From: Lactobacillus bombicola
GTDB lineage: Bacteria; Bacillota; Bacilli; Lactobacillales; Lactobacillaceae
Direction: 5' to 3'
NCBI RefSeq assembly: GCF_900112665.1
Contig: NZ_FOMN01000010.1
Location: 1-53,676 of the forward strand
Length of the DNA: 53,676 bases
Part shown: positions 44,939 to 52,600 of the stretch, piece after piece
Layout of the letters: every line of letters begins with the position of its first letter
Position numbering within the stretch: the first letter of the stretch is position 1
Notes under the pieces: model-generated
What the model was told of the DNA's origin: nothing
The model's input: the letters and a program-made list of their open reading frames with translations, nothing else
The model's database searches: none
Made by a program: the position numbers and the translations under genes

Positions 44939-45643
44939 ATGATTGTAACTAAGCAAATAAAAACTTTAAAAACCGAAATTGAACAAGCAAATTATGTTAC
45001 CTTTTTGACTGGTGCCGGTGTATCTACACCCTCTGGCATTCCAGATTATCGCTCTAAAAATGGTATTTATAATGATAGCATTGAAAAGCCAGAAACTATT
45101 TTAAGTGCTGAAACACTGTATCACCGCCCAGAATTGTTCTATCATTTTGTCTTAAATAACATGTATTTTCCCGACGCTAAACCAAATATTATTCATCAAA
45201 AAATTGCCGAAATTTGTAATAATAAAGGCCATTTAATTACCCAAAATGTCGATAGTCTAGATTTAAAAGCTGGCAATCAACAGGTCACCCAGTTTCATGG
45301 TAATCTCTATCAGTTATATTGCACAAAATGCCAACAAACTGTTAAGTATTCTACCTATGCTCAATCATATCTGCACCATAACTGTGGTGGTATTATTCGC
45401 CCCCAAATTGTGTTATATGGTGAAAATATCAATTCTCAAAACTTAACTACTTCTATTCAAGCTATCCAAAAGGCTGATCTAGTAATTATTTGCGGTACTA
45501 GCTTTGTGGTCTATCCTTTCGCTCAATTATTAGCTTACTGTCAAACCAATGCTAAAATATGGGCAATTAATAAAACAGCAATTCCGTTAGCCGGGATTGC
45601 GGCTATTACTGGCGATGCACTAGATGTTTTCAAACAAATTTAA
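44939..45643 (+). CDS. Sir2-family NAD-dependent protein deacylase
   Basis: This 234-residue sirtuin has the NAD-binding motif LTGAGVSTPSGIPDYRSKNGIY, catalytic-type ITQNVDSLDLKAG and QFHGN, and a zinc-binding set CTKCQQ...HNCGG (two of the four Cys replaced by a CHHxC arrangement). It also has IRPQIVLYGE and CGTSFVVYPFAQL. The start at 44939 has AGGGGA 6 nt upstream. It removes acyl groups from lysines. Confidence 0.9.
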   Translation: MIVTKQIKTLKTEIEQANYVTFLTGAGVSTPSGIPDYRSKNGIYNDSIEKPETILSAETLYHRPELFYHFVLNNMYFPDAKPNIIHQKIAEICNNKGHLITQNVDSLDLKAGNQQVTQFHGNLYQLYCTKCQQTVKYSTYAQSYLHHNCGGIIRPQIVLYGENINSQNLTTSIQAIQKADLVIICGTSFVVYPFAQLLAYCQTNAKIWAINKTAIPLAGIAAITGDALDVFKQI

Positions 45644-45767
45644 ACAGACATATTTCTTATGGTAAAATATTAGGCAATAGCTTGATTAATGGATTATTAT
45701 AAGTTATTGCTTAGCTCAATTTATTATTCAAAAGCTGCTAGTACTTTCAGAAAAGAGATTTTTACAA

Positions 45768-46532
45768 ATGTCAATTATTAAAATGTATGCGCCATTCTTT
45801 GATGCCAATAACTGGCTTCACGTTTTAACTAATGTCAATGACTGGCTAGTCATTCTTACCCTAATTTTGATGGAATGTTTATTATCAGTTGATAATGCTG
45901 TTGTACTTGCAGCCCAAACCAAATCTTTACCAGACAAAAAGCAACAAGAAAAGTCTTTATTTTATGGTATGTGGGGCGCTTATATTTTTCGCTTTATTGT
46001 CATTGGAATTGGCACGTACCTAATTAATTTTTGGGAAATTAAATTAGCTGGTAGTATTTATCTTTTTTACCTTTGCTTCAAGTTCTTCTATGATCGACGC
46101 CACCATTCAGCAGATAAAGAAGGCGGTCAAGTGCCAAAAACTACCCAGCATCATCAAAGTAATAAGCGTTTCCTGTCACCTTTTTGGCGAGCAGTTATAT
46201 CAATCGAAGCAATGGATATCGTCTTTTCAATAGATTCAGTTCTAGCAGCCCTTGCTGTTTCAAGTAATCCTGTAGTTGTTTTAATTGGTGGGATGATTGG
46301 TATTTTATGCATGCGAGGTGTAGCTGAAGTTATTATTAAGTTAATGGATATAATTCCTGAGTTGCAACCAATGGCATATATTTTAATTGGTATTATTGCT
46401 TTAAAATTACTTGTCTCACTTCCACCACTTCATTATGAGTTACCAAACTCTATTTTCGCCGCTTTAGTCTTTGGCATTTTGTTAATTACCATTGCTTTTC
46501 ATTTTTTGCACTCCAATAACCATTCTCATTAA
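45768..46532 (+). CDS. TerC-family membrane protein
   Basis: This 254-residue protein has about seven helices with the TerC motifs LILMECLLSVDNAVVLA and IEAMDIVFSIDSVLAAL. Their acidic residues lie in the membrane and are linked to metal transport, probably manganese export. No yybP-ykoY-type riboswitch was recognised upstream, though a short GC-poor hairpin (45674-45710) lies in the leader. Confidence 0.9.
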   Translation: MSIIKMYAPFFDANNWLHVLTNVNDWLVILTLILMECLLSVDNAVVLAAQTKSLPDKKQQEKSLFYGMWGAYIFRFIVIGIGTYLINFWEIKLAGSIYLFYLCFKFFYDRRHHSADKEGGQVPKTTQHHQSNKRFLSPFWRAVISIEAMDIVFSIDSVLAALAVSSNPVVVLIGGMIGILCMRGVAEVIIKLMDIIPELQPMAYILIGIIALKLLVSLPPLHYELPNSIFAALVFGILLITIAFHFLHSNNHSH

Positions 46533-46562
46533 GCATAATTTATAAGTTACCATTCTTTTTTA

Positions 46563-46590
46563 GGCACAATTCAATAATTGTGTCTTTTAT
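46563..46590 (+). terminator. Probable terminator of terC-like gene
   Basis: Stem CACAATT (46565-46571) pairs with AATTGTG (46576-46582), followed by TCTTTTAT. It is a short stem, so moderately supported. Confidence 0.6.
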
Positions 46591-46665
46591 CTTCTATGCA
46601 ACAAGTAAGCTTTATAATTACTTACATAAATTATAATTTTACTTAATAACTATTCGAGAGTAATC

Positions 46666-47307
46666 ATGGACTATTCAACTTATTTTACTAAATCAACAAC
46701 TGAAAAAATAAGTATCGATTTGCTTGGTCGACCCTTAATCTTTGATAATGGGCAACAAATTTTAGGTGGTTATATTGTGGAAACTGAAGCTTATTTAGGA
46801 AAAAGAGATCGTGCTGCTCATTCATACCAAGGTCGCAGAACTGCTGCTAATGAAGGATTATATCGCAGAGGAGGCACAATTTATATCTATGCCCAACGCC
46901 AATATTTCTTCTTCGACATTGCTACCCAAAAAGCTGGTGAACCTCAAGGCATCTTAATTAGAGCTATCGAACCTGCTTGGGGTATCAAGCAAATGATAAC
47001 TAATCGCTCAGGTAAAAGTGGCCCCTTATTAACTAATGGGCCGGCTAAAATGATGCAAGCCTTCGGCATTCATAATAAAGACTGGAACTTACATTTTCTA
47101 AGCAAGTCTCCTTTTACTATTGATTTAAATGACAACCACAAAAATTACGCCCGTAAGATTATTGCCAGTCCGCGCATTGGTATTAACCAATCAAGCCCTG
47201 CTTGGGCCAGCAAACCTTTGAGATACTACGTTAGCGGTAATCCTTATGTTTCTAGAATGAAAATAAAAGATTATCAGCCAAACAATGGCTGGAAATTATT
47301 ATCTTAA
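46666..47307 (+). CDS. DNA-3-methyladenine glycosylase
   Basis: This 213-residue protein of the AAG/MPG family has LLGRPLIF, GYIVETEAYLGKRDRAAHSYQGRRTAANE (catalytic Glu in VETEAY), YIYAQRQYFFFDIA and IRAIEPAWG. It removes alkylated purines for base-excision repair. Length and motifs match the family. Confidence 0.94.
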   Translation: MDYSTYFTKSTTEKISIDLLGRPLIFDNGQQILGGYIVETEAYLGKRDRAAHSYQGRRTAANEGLYRRGGTIYIYAQRQYFFFDIATQKAGEPQGILIRAIEPAWGIKQMITNRSGKSGPLLTNGPAKMMQAFGIHNKDWNLHFLSKSPFTIDLNDNHKNYARKIIASPRIGINQSSPAWASKPLRYYVSGNPYVSRMKIKDYQPNNGWKLLS

Positions 47308-47344
47308 TATAAAAAAATTGTTATAGACATTTTAAACACAACTA

Positions 47345-47373
47345 TTGACAAAGTCCTATTTTTAGCCTATTAT
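47345..47373 (+). promoter_or_regulatory. Promoter of the lysine-riboswitch transcript
   Basis: TTGACA and TATTAT are separated by 17 nt, close to consensus. Transcription would start near 47380, just before the L-box. Confidence 0.85.
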
Positions 47374-47389
47374 CGCATATAAAGTTAAA

Positions 47390-47627
47390 TAATTTCCAAT
47401 GCAATAGAGGTTGCGATAATTACAAACTTAGCTGGAGTGAACGAACACTAAGAAAGCTATCGTAAGAATTATCGCCGAAACAAAAATTTTGTTCGTTTCA
47501 ATTTTTTTGTTGGGCTGCAAGATAATATCTTGCAGACTGTCCTAGTTAATTACTAGGGAGCGCTATATGATTTGTCTAAATAAAATTAGATTAGACCTCG
47601 TTGTTTTTGAAGTACAACGAGGTTTTT
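47390..47627 (+). ncRNA. Lysine riboswitch (L box)
   Basis: The leader has L-box landmarks in order: AGAGGTTGCG (47406-47415), GGAGTGAACG, a kink-turn segment, CGCCGAAAC, TTGGGCTGCA, and GGGAGCGCTAT at the 3' side of P1 (to about 47568). It is followed by the terminator CCTCGTTGT (47596-47604) with ACAACGAGG (47614-47622) and T5. With lysine bound the terminator forms and the transporter genes are off. Confidence 0.92.
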
Positions 47628-47684
47628 AATTACGCTTTTTATTGTATTGGCTTTATTTGAGAAAAGTTTTCGGAGGTTTTCAAA

Positions 47685-49304
47685 ATGAAGTCAAGATATA
47701 AATGGATTACTGCTGTTATGATAGCAATAATCAGCATGACCTTTGGTTTGAATTGTAATTCAAATAGCGTCAGTGCTAAAAAAGATAGTAATGTACTTAA
47801 AGTAGCAATGGAAGCTAACTATCAACCTTATAATTGGACCCAAACTAATGCTGCAAATGGTGCTGTCCCAATTGATGGATCGCAACATACTTTTGCTAAT
47901 GGTTATGACGTTAAAATTGCCAAAATTATTGGTAAAAAAATGCATCGAAAAGTGGTTGTGCTTAAAACTGAATGGGATGGACTGCTACCAGCTTTAACCA
48001 GTGGTAAGGCGGATTTAATCATTGCTGGTATGAGTCCAACTGCTGAAAGGGCTAAAGCCATTAACTTTTCTCAACCATATCGCCGCGGAACATTTGTTGT
48101 TATTACCAAACCAAATAGTAAGTTTGCCCACGCTAAAAAGCTAACTGATTTTAAAGGCGCGAAGTTAACTGCTCAACAAGGAACATCCCATTATGGGTTA
48201 ATTAAAGAATTACCTGGTGCCAAAAGACAAACCGCAATGCGCGACTTTGCCGCAATGCGCCAAAGCCTAATTTCAGGAACAATTGATGGGTACTTAGCAG
48301 AAGATACCGAAGCAATTTCTTTTAAATTAGTTGATCCTGACATTAAGGCAATTCCAATTAGTAAGATACCGGGCTTTCACGTTTCTAAAGAAGAATCGGA
48401 AACATCAATTGGGATCGCTAAGCCCAACAAATTATTACTTAAACAAGTCAATCAAATATTAGCTACTATTCCAACCGCTACAAGAAACAAAATGATGACC
48501 GCTGCCATTAAAGAACAGCCTAAGGCTGATGACAACAAAAAAGGTCAATCAGAAAACTGGTTTATTTCCATGTGGAAACAATATGGTAGTATGCTAGTAA
48601 GTGGTATTGGCATGACCTTGCTTCTTGCATCTGTTGGTACAATTGCAGGTTTCTTTATTGGTCTAGCTGTTGGTATTATTAGAACTATTCCTACCCCAAC
48701 TACAACTGGGAAAAAATTATTACTTAAAGTTAGCAACTGGCTATTATCAGTTTATATTGAAGTGTTCCGCGGGACACCAATGATGGTGCAAGCTGCGGTA
48801 ATCTACTACGGTATTGCTCAATTTTGGCATCTTAATATCAATCGGACCATTGCGGCTTTAATTATTGTTTCAATTAATACTGGCGCCTATTTAGCAGAAA
48901 TTATTCGCGGAGGGATTATTTCCACACCAGCTGGACAGTTTGAAGCTGCTAGTGCTTTGGGCATGACTCATAATCAACGAATGTGGCATATTATTTTACC
49001 GCAAGCAATTAAAAATTGTTTACCATCAATTACTAATGAATTTATCGTCAACATTAAAGACACTTCAGTTTTGAGTATCATTTCGGTCTCAGAATTGTTC
49101 TTTGTGGGAACAACTGTTGCTAGTCAGACTTTCAAGTTTTTCCCAACTTACCTCACAATTTCTGCTATTTACCTAATTTTGACTTTCACTATTACCAGAA
49201 TCTTCAATTTAATTGAGAAACATTTACAAGGTAATAAAAATTACAATTTAATGGCCAATCAAGTACAAGTTGGTACAACCAATGACATGGAGGTTAAAAA
49301 ATAA
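47685..49304 (+). CDS. Amino-acid ABC transporter, fused binding protein and permease
   Basis: This 539-residue fusion has a signal sequence, then a polar amino-acid binding domain (~38-275: LKVAMEANYQPYNWTQ, NGYDVKIAKIIGKKM, LPALTSGKADLIIAGMSPTAERA), and a C-terminal His/Glu/Gln-type permease (~290-525: FRGTPMMVQAAVIYYGIAQFW, ETSALGM-type loop ASALGMTHNQRMWHIILPQAIKN). The lysine riboswitch upstream points to lysine, a basic amino acid, as substrate, but this is inference. The stop overlaps the start of the ATPase gene by one base. Confidence 0.93.
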   Translation: MKSRYKWITAVMIAIISMTFGLNCNSNSVSAKKDSNVLKVAMEANYQPYNWTQTNAANGAVPIDGSQHTFANGYDVKIAKIIGKKMHRKVVVLKTEWDGLLPALTSGKADLIIAGMSPTAERAKAINFSQPYRRGTFVVITKPNSKFAHAKKLTDFKGAKLTAQQGTSHYGLIKELPGAKRQTAMRDFAAMRQSLISGTIDGYLAEDTEAISFKLVDPDIKAIPISKIPGFHVSKEESETSIGIAKPNKLLLKQVNQILATIPTATRNKMMTAAIKEQPKADDNKKGQSENWFISMWKQYGSMLVSGIGMTLLLASVGTIAGFFIGLAVGIIRTIPTPTTTGKKLLLKVSNWLLSVYIEVFRGTPMMVQAAVIYYGIAQFWHLNINRTIAALIIVSINTGAYLAEIIRGGIISTPAGQFEAASALGMTHNQRMWHIILPQAIKNCLPSITNEFIVNIKDTSVLSIISVSELFFVGTTVASQTFKFFPTYLTISAIYLILTFTITRIFNLIEKHLQGNKNYNLMANQVQVGTTNDMEVKK

Positions 49305-50053
49305 TGACCGCAACAAGTGAAACAATTTTGAGTCTAAGACATTTGCAAAAATCTTTTGGTGAACACCAAGTTTTACGTGACATTTCTCTTGATATAAAAA
49401 AAGGTGAAATTGCTACTATCATTGGCCCTTCTGGCGGTGGTAAATCAACTACTTTACGTTGTATTAACCTCTTAGAAGAACCAACGTCTGGTGAAATTAC
49501 TTTTCACGGTGAAAATGTTCTTGCTTCTTCTTATAACCGCAACATCTATCGTGCTAAGGTAGGGATGGTATTTCAACAATTTGACTTATTTGAAAATAAA
49601 AATGTCCTTGCTAACTGCATGGTTGGTCAAGAATTAGTTCTTAAACGCGCTAAAGAAGAAGCACGTCAAATTGCCCTGCAGAACTTGGAAAAAGTTGGTA
49701 TGGCGCAATATATTAATGCTCGCCCGAGTCAACTTTCAGGGGGACAACAACAACGTGTAGCTATTGCCCGGGCAATATCGATGGATCCAGAAATCTTGTT
49801 ATTTGATGAACCGACTAGTGCACTTGACCCAGAAATGGTCGGTGAAGTTCTAAGTGTAATGCAAAATTTAGCCAATACGGGATTAACAATGATTATTGTA
49901 ACCCATGAGATGGCATTCGCGCGGGACATATCTGATCAGATTTTCTTTATTAGTGACGGTATTATTGCCGAGCAAGGCAAGCCAGATCAATTATTTAATC
50001 ATCCACAAAATGAAAAAACCACGAAGTTTTTAAGTAACTTCCAGAATAATTAA
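49304..50053 (+). CDS. Amino-acid ABC transporter ATPase
   Basis: This 249-residue ATPase has Walker A GPSGGGKS, signature LSGGQQQRVAIARAI, Walker B ILLFDEPTSALDPEM and H-loop VTHEMAFARDI, all typical of polar amino-acid uptake ATPases. It drives the fused transporter just upstream. GGAGG lies before the ATG at the end of the previous gene. Confidence 0.95.
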   Translation: MTATSETILSLRHLQKSFGEHQVLRDISLDIKKGEIATIIGPSGGGKSTTLRCINLLEEPTSGEITFHGENVLASSYNRNIYRAKVGMVFQQFDLFENKNVLANCMVGQELVLKRAKEEARQIALQNLEKVGMAQYINARPSQLSGGQQQRVAIARAISMDPEILLFDEPTSALDPEMVGEVLSVMQNLANTGLTMIIVTHEMAFARDISDQIFFISDGIIAEQGKPDQLFNHPQNEKTTKFLSNFQNN

Positions 50054-50063
50054 ATCAGTGACC

Positions 50064-50100
50064 AAAAAATCATGTTTTAGCAAAAAAACATGATTTTTTT
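50064..50100 (+). terminator. Terminator of the lysine-type transporter operon
   Basis: A 14-bp stem AAAAAATCATGTTT (50064-50077) with AAACATGATTTTTT (50087-50100) has a 9-nt loop and ends in a T-tract. Confidence 0.9.
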
Positions 50101-50480
50101 TATTCAGTTTACAACCTTGGGCCTTTGAATTTGACAACTAAATTTTCCTTTGTAGCAAACAGATTGACTATCCAAAGCAAATATATGATTCTTATAACTC
50201 TTTGTGCATAGTTTGCGCCGAATTTTGAAGTTCTTATTAAGAATGCCGCTTATGCCATGCTTTAATTTGTTCAAGTCGCTTCTTGAAGCGCTCCTAATGA
50301 CCCTGAATTATAGGTAACATAATATTCTATTAAGCGAAGTAGGTAAAAAAGCCCGAAGGATTAGGTCTAATTTGAGCTTTAAACATAAGTTTGTGAAATT
50401 TAATCTGTATAGCATATAAAAAGCCCAAATTATTGGGCTTTTTATTTTAGCTATTTTTTTGATTTCACAATTAGACCAAT
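50101..50480. other. Decayed intergenic sequence with one hairpin
   Basis: No intact gene. Minus-strand scraps (ERFKKRLEQIKAWHKRHS near 50230-50310; DSQSVCYKGKF-type stretch near 50140-50180) suggest a ruined coding region, possibly a transposase, but stops are frequent and no family is certain. A strong bidirectional hairpin, AAAAAGCCCAA / TTGGGCTTTTT, lies at 50418-50443. Confidence 0.45.
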
Positions 50481-50481
50481 C

Positions 50482-50510
50482 AAAAAAGCGCAAGAAAATC
50501 TTGCTCTTTT
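50482..50510 (-). terminator. Terminator of the candidate toxin mRNA
   Basis: AAAAAAGCGCAAGA (50482-50495) pairs with TCTTGCTCTTTT (50499-50510) with a 3-nt loop; the minus-strand end is T6. It lies 12 bp past the toxin stop codon. Confidence 0.8.
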
Positions 50511-50521
50511 CCCTCGCAATT

Positions 50522-50677
50522 TTACTTAAAAATTTTAAGTATTTCTTTAAGTAAATCTTTCAACTTATCAAGTAAGTTTGCCAATTTATCTAAAGCAAGT
50601 CCAAGTTCCCGCAAAGCCGGTGCTAAATTAGTAAGTAATATGCAATTAAGAGATAATAAAACCACGTATTTTAGCAT
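50522..50677 (-). CDS. Candidate type I toxin: 51-residue amphipathic peptide
   Basis: This 52-codon frame begins ATG 8 nt after GGAGG (50690-50686). The N-terminal third is hydrophobic (MLKYVVLLSLNCILL). The rest is a Leu/Lys-rich amphipathic helix (LALDKLANLLDKLKDLL, ending KIFK). A stem just upstream of the ribosome site (50692-50702 with 50710-50719) could control its translation. A divergent small RNA carries sequence antisense to codons 1-10. The family was not recognised, and its toxic nature is inferred from size, hydrophobicity and antisense arrangement. Confidence 0.7.
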   Translation of the reverse strand: MLKYVVLLSLNCILLTNLAPALRELGLALDKLANLLDKLKDLLKEILKIFK

Positions 50678-50746
50678 TACGCCCACCTCCTCTCATGGAA
50701 GTTAATCGGACTTCCTGAGATTGCGCACTAAAAAACGTGTATTACC

Positions 50747-50764
50747 ATTTTACCATGCTATAAT
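50747..50764. promoter_or_regulatory. Back-to-back promoters for toxin mRNA and small RNA
   Basis: On plus, an extended -10 TGCTATAAT ends at 50764, putting a start at about 50771. On minus, an extended -10 TGGTAAAAT (50755-50747) would start the toxin mRNA near 50740. Neither has a clear -35. The two promoters overlap and face apart. Confidence 0.6.
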
Positions 50765-50770
50765 TACTCA

Positions 50771-50864
50771 TAAGAGATAATAAACTACGATTTTAGTAGT
50801 AAAATGTGCAAGCGACTTAATCAATCGCAAGCCGTCTGAGCGATCCCAAAAAGATCGCTTTTTT
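50771..50864 (+). ncRNA. Candidate RNA antitoxin, ~94 nt
   Basis: It starts about 7 nt after TATAAT with TAAGAGATAATAAA, the first bases of a ~30-nt direct repeat (50771-50800) of 50647-50677. The latter, read on the other strand, is the toxin's start codon and first nine codons, so the RNA is antisense to it (with a few mismatches). It ends at terminator stem AGCGATC (50839-50845) / GATCGCT (50853-50859) plus T6. No open frame of note lies inside. It has not been checked by expression. Confidence 0.65.
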
Positions 50865-50959
50865 GTTTCTTTTTTTAAAAGAAAATCGTGGCCAAAAAGG
50901 CCACGACCAGACGATAAAAAATAAGCATTAGTCCCGCCGACTCTTGCTTATTTTTATCG
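50806..50959 (+). repeat. Repeated hairpin module, copy 1
   Basis: About 150 bp is shared with 52967-53113: the end of the small RNA, its terminator, a second hairpin CGTGGCC/GGCCACG (50887-50905), and a long stem CGATAAAAAATAAGCA/TGCTTATTTTTATCG (50912-50959) with a conserved loop TTAGTCCCGCCGACTCT. The last hairpin is a likely bidirectional terminator. Confidence 0.85.
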
Positions 50960-51113
50960 TTGCTAATTTCAATTAAATATCCAACAATCTAAGCTTTAGC
51001 TTGTATCAAAAACGGTATCGCTTATACGGCCGTATAAGCAATCATGATTTTACCTAAGGCTAAAGTCAGAAGGCTGTATATCTAGTCAAAAATGGGGTAA
51101 AAAAGCACATGTA

Positions 51114-51608
51114 TCAATAATACTTTGTCAAAAATTGGTTTAAAGTCCCTTTCATACGATCCAGCACTTTAAAATGTTTTTTATCTTTAATTTTTATTAA
51201 TGTCGGAACACTTTCAACCTTATATTTTTTTCGTTCCTCTTTCAAAAAATTATCACTATCGGTATTTTCAGTATTAATGTAATAAATATTTATTCCCCTT
51301 TTTTTACTGAGCTCTGCTAATCCTGGGACGAAAGCTCTGCAATAAGGACAAGAAGCTTTACCCCAAAATACATAAATGAATTTTTTACCAAGTAATTTAT
51401 TTATTTTTTTAGGGGAAATTTTAATAAAAGTTTTGGTCTCTCTTTGATACTCTGCCTTTTGATATTGCAATACTGAATCACTATTATCTCTATACTCAAT
51501 GTACTCAGTATCATTTAATCCTGCAGCTTTTACATTTTGAAAATCAAAATTAAGCATAAACAAGCCTAATTGCATCAAAACAACTACATTGATAACTGCC
51601 TTTTTCAT
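51114..51608 (-). CDS. Secreted thioredoxin-like protein (bacteriocin accessory type)
   Basis: This 164-residue protein has a signal peptide or anchor (MKKAVINVVVLMQLGLFMLNF) and a thioredoxin fold with active site CPYC in YVFWGKASCPYCRAFVPGL (~Cys89-Cys92). The ending VPTLIKIKDKKHFKVLDRMKGTLNQF includes the cis-proline VPT. Proteins like this occur next to LAB bacteriocins to form or guard disulfide bonds. The divergent bacteriocin-like gene 110 bp away has two cysteines in its core. A relic copy lies at 5967-6199. Confidence 0.85.
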   Translation of the reverse strand: MKKAVINVVVLMQLGLFMLNFDFQNVKAAGLNDTEYIEYRDNSDSVLQYQKAEYQRETKTFIKISPKKINKLLGKKFIYVFWGKASCPYCRAFVPGLAELSKKRGINIYYINTENTDSDNFLKEERKKYKVESVPTLIKIKDKKHFKVLDRMKGTLNQFLTKYY

Positions 51609-51697
51609 AATTATTCCCCCTTTATATAATTATTTTATGTGATTTGAGTTGACTTTATTATAAACTTGTGATATTACTTAATTGATAAAAATTTTAA

Positions 51698-52225
51698 AAC
51701 TTTAATTTAGTAACTTTAATGTCATCAGCTGTTATGTCTATCTCAATGTTTGCAGCACCAGTTGCCCAAGTATCTGCAGCAACAACTACCCCTGCTCAAT
51801 CAACAGCAACGAGCAATCAGCTATCTAAAGCAGAAACTGAAACTCTTAATGCTGCTATCAAAGGATATCTGATTACTTATTCAGATTCATCCGGCGTTAC
51901 CCAAGTCAAAATTGTAGATAAAGATTATCTAGCACAATCTTTAAAGCAAACTAATCTTAAAGTAACTGTAGAAGATGTACAATCTGTATTAGATAAAGTT
52001 AATTAATATGCTAAAAATCATCCAGACGAATTTACTTATGAAAATCCACTTTTAAGAAAAGTTAAGCATCATACAGCTTGTTCAAACACAATGTTTCTTG
52101 GAGGAACAGGTACTAGTGTAGCGTGGGCGGTTGGAGCTGCCGCTGCAGGAGCTATCGGTCTTGGAGCAGCATTAGTTGGTGTTGGGCTAAGTACCATTTG
52201 GGCAATTGGAGGACTGTTCTGCTAA
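51698..52225 (+). pseudogene. Bacteriocin-like precursor, split by an in-frame stop
   Basis: The part 51719-52006 (95 residues) begins with a Sec-type hydrophobic signal (MSSAVMSISMFAAPVAQVSA) and is followed by a soluble propeptide. The stop TAA (52004-52006) is followed in the same frame by 72 codons (52007-52225). They read YAKNHPDEFTYENPLLRK, then a hydrophobic Gly/Ala-rich core with Cys before TMFLGG and a final Cys (GGLFC). A GAA to TAA change would account for the stop. The N-terminus has also lost its ATG and ribosome site: NFNLVTL is in frame with no start, and a stop lies at 51695. A core translated separately from ATG 52091 cannot be excluded. Confidence 0.75.
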
Positions 52226-52240
52226 AGAGAGGAACACGTA

Positions 52241-52528
52241 ATGAAAAAACTAGCTAATAAATATTATTTAACGATAATGTTTTTCCTGATAACATCAATC
52301 ACTACCCTCAGTCCGATTTTCATTCGTTCAAGGTCTGGCAGAATTTGGAGGCTATGGTTTATTATATTTTCTACATTTACAATGTTTGCTAACGAATATT
52401 TAGCTAATAATGCTAAAGTTAACATTAGTAAAAGAAAGTTGAAAGTTACAGCCGGTATTGTATCGTTAATTATTATTTTGGCAGTTTTTTTATTCTTTGG
52501 ATTTTGGACTGATTGGAGTTACCTTTAA
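52241..52528 (+). CDS. Small membrane protein, putative bacteriocin immunity
   Basis: This 95-residue protein has three hydrophobic segments (YYLTIMFFLITSITTL, LWFIIFSTFTMFANEYL, VTAGIVSLIIILAVFLFFGFW). GAGAGGA lies upstream of the ATG, 15 nt past the end of the bacteriocin core. It has no recognised family. Position, size and topology make it a candidate self-immunity protein. Confidence 0.6.
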   Translation: MKKLANKYYLTIMFFLITSITTLSPIFIRSRSGRIWRLWFIIFSTFTMFANEYLANNAKVNISKRKLKVTAGIVSLIIILAVFLFFGFWTDWSYL

Positions 52529-52546
52529 AGTTGTCTAAAAGCATAC

Positions 52547-52585
52547 AAAAAAAAGCACTGGGATTAATTCCTAGTGCTTTTTTAT
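52547..52585. terminator. Bidirectional terminator of the bacteriocin cluster
   Basis: An A-rich arm AAAAAAGCACTGGGA pairs with TCCTAGTGCTTTTTT with one wobble; both sides carry A/T tracts. It also serves the opposite small gene at 52601-52753. Confidence 0.88.
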
Positions 52586-52600
52586 ATAATACTTTAAGTT

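Noticed and set aside
45660-45767. yybP-ykoY manganese riboswitch before the TerC-like gene
   Set aside because: Only one AT-rich hairpin is present; none of the conserved loop sequences of that riboswitch were seen.
50308-50493. 61-codon minus-strand frame
   Set aside because: It crosses the 50418-50443 hairpin and the toxin terminator, lacks a ribosome site and has no conserved feature.
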